From NCBI GenBank assembly GCA_031763025.1, contig JASSKH010000005.1:12914528-12978527 (forward strand): a stretch of 64,000 nt of DNA, in the 5' to 3' direction. The position numbers and the translations under genes were made by a program. Every line of letters starts with the position of its first letter. The stretch's first letter is position 1. Source of the DNA: Macrocystis pyrifera. Its lineage: Eukaryota; Sar; Phaeophyceae; Laminariales; Laminariaceae. The notes beneath the pieces are model-generated. The model was not told the origin of the DNA and ran no database searches. It was given only the letters and a program-made list of their open reading frames with translations. Below, piece after piece: positions 58,601 through 64,000 of the stretch.

Positions 58601-61600
58601 GAGGCTGGCTTCTGCCCCCTTTGTCTTCGTCCAACGTGGCTCGAACCCACTACAATGGCGACTTGCGGTAAGTCTGACGAAACCCTCACGGCGGCGTGTT
58701 TTCTTTCTCTTTCCCACTTCTGCCCCAAATAGTAATCTTCCTCGCTTATAGATACATACACAGCACAACTGTTAGCATATTTAGTGAGAACTGCGGCAAT
58801 GCAAAATCCCAAACCTTGATCAGAAAGCGGAATGATGAGTGGTGTTAGTCGACGAAACGATTTCGTCTTCAAGGGGTGTCTATCTGTATTCATAGCATGA
58901 TTTGTTGTTGTCGGTGGCCCGGACGAGATAGCCCATACGTACAGTTTTCTATATACTTGTACGTACGTAGAATTGACGTGTGCTGCTGGTAGTCTCCCTC
59001 GGATGTGGAAATATACTTTTAGTAATGTCCTGAATTGGTACCTATTAGTAGTACCTGGTACCGGTATGAATTAATTGAACGTCGTCGAACAGCAATGGCT
59101 GTAACAATACTATGTAGGAAACTCTGCATGGAGGGTTTCGCGTAGGCAGCGACACAAACTACTGTAGAATGCGACGTAAATGGCAGCCAATGGGTATCAC
59201 CCTCCTCTACGAAGGCGTCTATCCTTTATCGCTCTCACGGCCATGACGATAGCAATCTGGCTTGAAAACAACTAGAGCACTACAGCATTATGAGCTACGG
59301 ATGGCAATGGCTTGTGCCGTCGGTTGTGTAGAGGGCGGTGCAGAACAGTGGTTTCTGCTTTCGCGATCTCGCCGGTATGCGCCAATGGTTGTTTTCTCGA
59401 CTAAGCAAAGTGTCCGTTTGGTATCAATCGTATCATCGCTACGCCCGTGTCGGCAAAAGGTGGTAGGTACATTGATCGCCATGAAACGCCCCCTGCCCCG
59501 CCTCAAAGAAAGCGAATAACACGCCCCCCCTACGACATACGCAAGAAGCCTGTACGTACGTAGCGATAGAAAGAGGCAGACACTTTGCACCATAACAACT
59601 GTCAATGGTGCTCCGAAACGTGCCTAGGTATTGTGCATCGTGTTCCCGTCGCTCATCCATCCATGCTGAGGTTAGACGCCCCAACTTCCGTGCGTAAACG
59701 TCGGACTGCCACGTCCCTTTCAGCCGTTTGGTGTCATTTCTTTTTTGCTGCTGAAGTGTTGTGCTCTATCCGCTACTTTTGCTGTTGTGTTCAATCGTCA
59801 ACCTGGTCAATGCTCCCGGCAACATTTACGTTATGCCATGTGTAATCATTTTTCTGTCGTGGCAGCAACTGCAGGACGAGCAGCCTGGCTTGCGCCAGAT
59901 GGGTTCACCGCCCACAAACACAGCTGCCACCGTCACCGCCGCCGCCACCGCCACCGCCACCGCCACCGCCACTATCGACGCCATTGACATCGACCTCGGC
60001 TCCGATGAAGCTCCGTCGCAGCCTGTCTGCCCCTATGCTTTCGTTCAGCTTGTGGCCAACCCCGCGCAGTGGGGAGTTGCGGTAAGTCTGACGAATTCCT
60101 CACGGCGATTTGTTTTCTCTCGCTCTCGTTTTGCTGCTTCTGCGCCTAATAATTTTCTTCTGCGTTACGTACGCACACCACCAGTTTTTGACATATTTCA
60201 AAAGATCTGCAGCAATGAAATATCACAGTTGTTTCTTTGGAAGACGGAACGATGAGTGGTATTGGTCGACGAAACGATTGGCAACATTTGTCTTAAGAGG
60301 GTTTCCTATCTGTACTCACGGCATGATTTGTATTATCGGCGGCTCAGGCGTGATAGCCTGTATGCACAGTAGTAGTATATCATATGTATTCGTATCCTAT
60401 CATGCGTAGACTTAACATTAACCTACTGTAGTAGCATCCCTCGGATGCGGAAATGTATTAATAAAGTCCGAATTGGTACCCGTAGTAGTACCTGGTACAG
60501 ATGTGAATGAGTTGGACATCGTCGAAAGGCAAAGCCTAAAACAATACTCAACACAGGTACCAGGTAGAACACTACATGAAGGGTTTCGCGTAGCAAGCGA
60601 GACAGCCTACTGTAGTATGGCAGCCAATGGCTATCACCCTCTTCTACGAAGACGTCTATTCTTCAACGCTCTCGCGGCCGTGACGACAGCAATCTGGCTT
60701 GAAAACAGCTACCCTGGTACCTGGTACCTGATACCTGGTAGAGCATTACAGCATTATGAGCGACGGATGGCAATAGCTTGTGCCGTCGGTTGTGTGTAGA
60801 GGGCGGTGCGGAAGGGTGGCTTCTGTTTTCGCGATCTCGCTAGTATGCGTCAATGGTTGTTTTCTCGACTACACGAAGCGTCCGTTTGATATCACCGCTA
60901 CGCCCCGTGTCGGCAAAAGGTTGTGCATAGATCCCCATAAAATGCGCCCCCTACATCCCAGAGGCCTGTACGTTCGTACTTAGCCGTACAAAAGACGCAG
61001 ATAGTCTGTACAACAAAACTCCTGTGGTTAGTGCTTGATCACGCTGAGGATATATCCGTTGCCACCGAAGGTGTGCGACACAAACGAAGGCATGTATCGT
61101 GCGGTGGGGAAGGAGGGGCGGCACCTGTGACAGCGGCTTTATTGTCTAGATTGCTGCTCCTACCGCTAAGTTGCTTGACGTATATCGAGACAGGAACTCC
61201 AAGACAAACCTTGCGGCGGCACCATCGACGAGTACCATGTGAGCACGGGCGCCTCACATGGTACTCTGCGTTGGTGCCGCCATATGGTTTGTCTTGGAGT
61301 TCCTGTCACGATAACGTCAAGTAACGTAGCAGTAGGAGCAACAATCTGGACAACCACGAGGAATCTCCCGGGTATCCTGCCCAGTGTGTCTCCAGCCACT
61401 ACATCTGGGGGATCTCTGTAAGCTAGTATTGCGGGGGTCCGTAGTTAATAGGACCTGTGGTGCACATAACTTATATATTTACCTTTGTTTATGAACAATA
61501 TTTGGTCCTACTTACTATGGTCCCTCGTAATAGACGAAACCCTCACGTCGAATTATGTTTCTTTTCACTCCGCCACGAACACTTACTTGAGCGGCAACTC

Positions 61601-63212
61601 TTCTCATGATAGTACGTAGCTAGTTTAGGCGTGAGTGCGGCAGGCGCAACAACTAACCTGACACCATCCATACCTGGTATGTTGTTCACGATCTCACAAG
61701 ACCTGACTTGTCTATTTTAACTTTTCTGAAAAAAAAACGTTGTTGTCGGTTGACTAATATGTGTCTTGTTGCCCTCGGTTTCGACGTTGAATATAATTTC
61801 GACAAATTCGGCGTCGATGACATCAAGGAGGAGGACAGCGAGATGCTCGCGACATCAAGCCACATCCGTACGACCAACCAGGACATGATCGGGCCTGATG
61901 ACGATTCCACCGGTGGCGACAAGAAGGTGAGAGAGACAGCCTGCGGGCAATAGCGCCGGCCCGACGCACACGACTGATAGCACCTGGGCCAACCGAACTT
62001 TCCACTTTCCCTTGACTAACTGGGCAGTGATATGATGGTATTATGATATTATACCAGCTGGTTGCGCCGGTGGTGTAGGCATTAGCCCTGACTTACACGG
62101 CAGTGGCTGGTGTTAGGTTTGGAATATCGCTACGAGCTGGTTCAAGTATACCGCCCCAAAATTCCGTACGCATCCAACGTCCACACCGTGTTTTGGGGAT
62201 AGGCCCTCTAATTTTGCTCACGTGTTCCATCGAGGGCGCTCAACAAAATAGAATCGCCTGCGGCTACGAATAACAAGCGCTGCGTGCATGCCATTGCATT
62301 ACGTACCTACTCTCCTTACAGCATTACACAGAAGTAGTATACAAACCAATACCTGCCATCTCTGACTGTATCGTGGTTTAGTGAGTACAGCCGACGCGAA
62401 GAAAATGCTGAAACCTTCTCGCTATCAAAATGTAGAAAGCACGTACGTAGGTACCATAGTAGTGGGGAGGGGGGGGAGAAGAGCCTACTACCGGTACTAC
62501 CTACAGTAGGTGTGACCCCGGATATGAGTTACGGCTATGAACTATGAACCATCTCTTTGTTACCCCGGTTGAGCCACCAAAAACACTGGTTGGTAACTTT
62601 AGTGAGATCAGCCATCTACGATGCGAGCACAGCGTGAAGGCGGGTAGGATCATGTTGCACCCCGTGCCGCACGACTGACTCCTTTCAACCATTGTAACTC
62701 AGACACCAACTATTGTATCATCCCCCCCATCACGCAGCAGCGACCGTCGCTGTAATCGTCACTATTCATATATATCTTCTTTTGAGCGGCAAGTTTGCCC
62801 ATCTTCACATGTGAAGGCTCGAGAGGATTCACTAGGAGGGAGCAGGAGCAAGGGCAGAAAGGCAGACATAGCAAACGGGATGGAAAAAAGGGACACAGAA
62901 GACCAAAACAGAACATGTATCTCTCTACTCTAGGATGAAGAATCAGCACGGACACTGGGTGTGCTGCATGTCGACGGGTAGAAGGAACGGGTTTTTCATG
63001 AAGGAGTCTGGGCTCTGCGCCTTCGTGCTCGATCGCTACTTCTGTTGTTGTGTTCACTCGTCAACCTGGTCAATGCTCCGGGTAACCTGCATTTTTCTGT
63101 ATGATATTTGCTTCTTCGTTTATCGTGGCAGGGACACCACATCGAGGAGGCTGGCTTCTGCCCCTTTGTCTTCGTCCAACGTGGCTCGAACCCACTACAA
63201 TGGCGACTTGCG
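49551..63212 (+). CDS. secreted protein with tandemly duplicated exons (3' end outside the window)
   Basis: A signal-peptide exon (49551-49661) is followed on the same strand by a repeating set of phase-0 exons: A (51825-51905), then B-C-A in unit 1 (53103-53312, 54910-55041, 55198-55278), unit 2 (56481-56690, 58298-58429, 58586-58667) and unit 3 (59866-60081, 61795-61926, and A at 63132-63212). Because all exons start and end in phase 0, any number of units stays in frame. A and B end alike (NPLQWRLA / NPAQWGVA) before near-identical introns. Both contain a CPFVF/CPYAF core. I do not recognise the family. That the signal exon belongs to the array is inference from strand, phase and order. 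Some exons are damaged (separate entries), so part of the array may be dead. Confidence 0.5.
50190..51600 (+). repeat. left flank of the array, related to 62385-62930
   Basis: GAAGAAAACGCTGAAGCC to GAGTTGCAACTATTG (50190-50565) and AGCACAGCGTGAAGGC onward match 62395-62935. Relative to the right copy this one contains about 220 additional bases at about 50310-50530 and a 10-base tandem repeat (GAAGATCT) at 51460-51512. Confidence 0.7.
51627..51728 (+). CDS. exon-like segment D, first copy
   Basis: Reads MKDQHGYWVCWMSTGRRNG and then LFVKESGFWPC. A second copy lies at 62935. The segment aligns with the end of C exons plus the read-through that follows them (KEAEFCPFVLDR). Splice sites here are unclear. 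Confidence 0.3.
51825..51905 (+). CDS. array exon A, copy 0
   Basis: 27 codons, acceptor GTGGCAG, donor GCG|GTAAGT. Reads ASHVKEAGFCPFVFAQRGS and then NPLQWRLA. Phase 0-0. Confidence 0.55.
53103..53312 (+). CDS. array exon B, unit 1
   Basis: 70 codons, acceptor GTGGCAG, donor GCG|GTAAGT. QLQDEQSGLRQMGAPP, a Thr/Ala tract coded by ACCGCC repeats, an acidic link (ANELDLGSHE), then PVCPYAFVQLVANPAQWGVA. Confidence 0.6.
54375..54572. repeat. 198-base hairpin (long inverted repeat), unit 1
   Basis: Arms of about 90 bases pair around GCACGGGCG. The inner part (GTACCATGTGAG / CTCACATGGTAC) is perfect and the outer part is imperfect. It ends directly at the E exon relic. Confidence 0.85.
54562..54646 (+). 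pseudogene. relic of a third related exon (E), unit 1
   Basis: The sequence after it (AGACCAAACCCTCACGTCGA) matches the intron start after A and B exons (TGACGAAACCCTCACGGCG). Before it, YPAQCVSSHYNWKIFA resembles their NPxQWxxA ending. The donor is degraded (GCAAGTTAG). Copies lie at about 57944-58028 and 61336-61417; the last keeps a GTAAGC donor. Confidence 0.4.
54910..55041 (+). CDS. array exon C, unit 1
   Basis: 44 codons after TTGAACAG: NFDKCGVDYIKDEDSEMFAT, then SSHIRTTNQDMIGPDDDSTG. The donor position reads AAG|GCGAGA, so a GC donor would be needed. A branch-like TGACTAAT lies about 35 bases upstream of the acceptor. Confidence 0.45.
55198..55278 (+). CDS. array exon A, unit 1
   Basis: 27 codons, GHHIEQAGFCPFVFVQRGS and NPLQWRLA, phase 0-0, donor GCG|GTAAGT. 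Confidence 0.55.
56481..56690 (+). CDS. array exon B, unit 2
   Basis: 70 codons, same as unit 1 with a few replacements (IDAIDIDLGSDEAP instead of IDANELDLGSHEAP). Confidence 0.6.
57757..57954. repeat. 198-base hairpin, unit 2
   Basis: Same structure and length as the unit 1 copy, with loop GCATGGGCG. Confidence 0.85.
58298..58429 (+). CDS. array exon C, unit 2
   Basis: 44 codons, acceptor TGGACAG. Reads NFDKCGVDYIKEKHSDMFAT and onward. Also ends at AAG|GCGAGA. Confidence 0.45.
58586..58667 (+). pseudogene. array exon A, unit 2, frame broken by one extra C
   Basis: Identical in layout to the other A exons, but 82 instead of 81 bases: TTCTGCCCCCTTTG has five C where the other copies have four. 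The frame is lost unless this is a sequence error. Confidence 0.65.
59866..60081 (+). CDS. array exon B, unit 3
   Basis: 72 codons: one extra ACCGCC hexamer adds a Thr-Ala pair compared with units 1 and 2. Otherwise nearly the same as unit 2. Confidence 0.6.
61149..61346. repeat. 198-base hairpin, unit 3
   Basis: Same structure. Here the arm base changes (CACCATCGACGAG / CTGCGTTGGTG) keep partial pairing. Confidence 0.85.
61427..61532 (-). mobile_element. MITE copy 13, present in one array unit only
   Basis: Ends TATTGCGGGGG and CCTCGTAATA. It sits about ten bases after a possible 5' splice site (GTAAGC) of the third array unit; units 1 and 2 lack it. The empty sites in the sister units show the insertion and its TA target directly. 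Confidence 0.85.
61795..61926 (+). CDS. array exon C, unit 3, acceptor altered
   Basis: 44 codons, NFDKFGVDDIKEEDSEMLAT and onward. The acceptor CAG of units 1-2 is TAT here, so normal use is doubtful. In contrast the 3' side has a proper donor (AAG|GTGAGA) instead of GC. Confidence 0.4.
62935..63036 (+). CDS. exon-like segment D, second copy
   Basis: MKNQHGHWVCCMSTGRRNG and FFMKESGLCAFVLDR, preceded by a fair acceptor (CTACTCTAG). Counterpart of 51627-51728. Confidence 0.3.
63132..63212 (+). CDS. array exon A, last copy in the window
   Basis: 27 codons, GHHIEEAGFCPFVFVQRGS and NPLQWRLA, intact frame and splice sites. Confidence 0.55.
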
Positions 63213-64000
63213 GTAAGTCTGACGAAACCCTCACGGCGGCGTGTTTTCTTTCTCTTTGCCACTTCTGCCCCAAATAGTAATCTTCCTCGCTTATAGATAC
63301 ATACACACAGCACAACTGTTAGCATATTTAGTCAGAACTGCGGCAATGTAAAATCCCAAACTTTGATCAGAAAGCGGAATGATGAGTGGTGTTAGTCGAC
63401 GAAACGATTTCGTCTTCAAGGGGTGCCTATCTGTACTTCATAGCATGATTTGTATTTATGTCATGACTAGTTATTGTCGGTGGCCCGGACGAGATAGCCC
63501 ATACGTACAGTATCATACGTATTCGTATCATATCACATGCAGAATTAACATGCACCTACTCTGGTAGTCTCCCTCGAATGTTGACATGCAATATTGTCCT
63601 GAATTGATACCTATTAATAAATAGTACCCGGTTCCGATACGAATGAATTGAACATCGTCGAACGGCAATGGCTGTAACAATACTATGTAAGAAACTCTGC
63701 ATGGAGGATTTCGCGTAGCAAGCGACACAAACTACTGCAGTATGGCAGCCAATGGGCATCACCTTCCTCTACGAATATGTCTATTCTTGTACGCTCTCGC
63801 GGCCGTGACGACAGCAATCTGGCTTGAAAACAACTACCCTGGTACCTGGTAGAGCATTACAACATAATGAGCGACGGATGGCAATGGCTTGTGCCGTCCG
63901 TCGGTTGTGTAGAGGGCGATGCAGAACGGTGGCTTATGTTTTTGCGATGTCGCTAGTATGCGCCAATGGTTGTTAGCTCGACTATGCAAAGCGTCCGTTT

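Larger units (their letters stand above)
56202..59586 (+). repeat. tandem array unit 2 (about 3.39 kb)
   Basis: Same order as unit 1. The second half is almost identical to unit 1 and the first half almost identical to unit 3. Confidence 0.9.
59587..62930 (+). repeat. tandem array unit 3 (about 3.3 kb, altered 3' part)
   Basis: Same start as units 1 and 2 and parallel to them up to exon C. A MITE is inserted at 61427. After exon C it changes to sequence related to 50190-51600 (the left flank of the array). Confidence 0.85.
62931..64000 (+). repeat. further array unit running off the right edge
   Basis: Corresponds to 51620-52680 and 55080-56040 (segment D, exon A and the following intron including TCTGGCTTGAAAACAAC). 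The array therefore continues past the window. Confidence 0.85.

Noticed and set aside
6181-61532. MITEs acting as introns (introner-type elements)
   Set aside because: I checked the borders in the antisense frame at 11190-11818. No GT/GC donor and AG acceptor pair sits at the element ends in a frame-restoring position.
1-64000. CRISPR arrays, bacterial operons, rRNA or integrated viral genes
   Set aside because: No spaced direct repeats of CRISPR type, no rRNA signature and no recognisable viral core gene. Intron-rich structure excludes a prokaryotic window.

Overview
This is eukaryotic nuclear DNA. Coding sequence is broken into short exons (about 50-500 bases) separated by long introns full of transposon debris and long C or G runs. 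The exon style, the ribonuclease-inhibitor-type LRR gene built from in-phase exons, the LETM1-like and Canopy-like proteins and the base composition suggest a stramenopile, most likely a brown alga of the Ectocarpus type. That assignment is inference. All gene models were built by eye from splice sites, frames and protein pattern.

Layout. (1) 1335-13752, plus strand: an LRR gene of seven recognised exons whose last intron is 5.8 kb. That intron holds a tRNA-Glu, a tRNA-Glu relic, several dispersed elements and a nested antisense reading frame interrupted by three copies of one MITE. (2) 13753-16141: a spacer between convergent genes. (3) 16142-36214, minus strand: a LETM1-like inner-mitochondrial-membrane protein gene of 13 exons over 20 kb. 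Its introns carry a MITE with a nested tRNA-like insert, a 670-base fold-back element and decayed transposon-like reading frames. (4) 36215-37914: a shared upstream region for two divergent genes. (5) 37915-44922, plus: a complete seven-exon gene for a 248-residue secreted or ER Canopy/DUF3456-like (saposin-fold) protein. (6) 44923-49550: a spacer with only weak coding candidates. (7) 49551 to the right edge, plus: a signal-peptide exon followed by a tandem array of about 3.38-kb units, each carrying the same set of phase-0 exons. This looks like a secreted protein grown by tandem exon duplication, and it continues past the window.

Three repeat systems cross the window: a roughly 108-base MITE with TATTACGGGGG ends (13 copies), a roughly 420-base element ending in a C tract and truncated to different lengths at the other end (about 14 copies or fragments), and C tracts lying close upstream of many 3' splice sites. 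Single-base indels, two of them in or beside C runs, break otherwise good exons in the LRR gene, the LETM1 gene and the array. They are either assembly errors or real decay, and reads or transcripts are needed to tell which.
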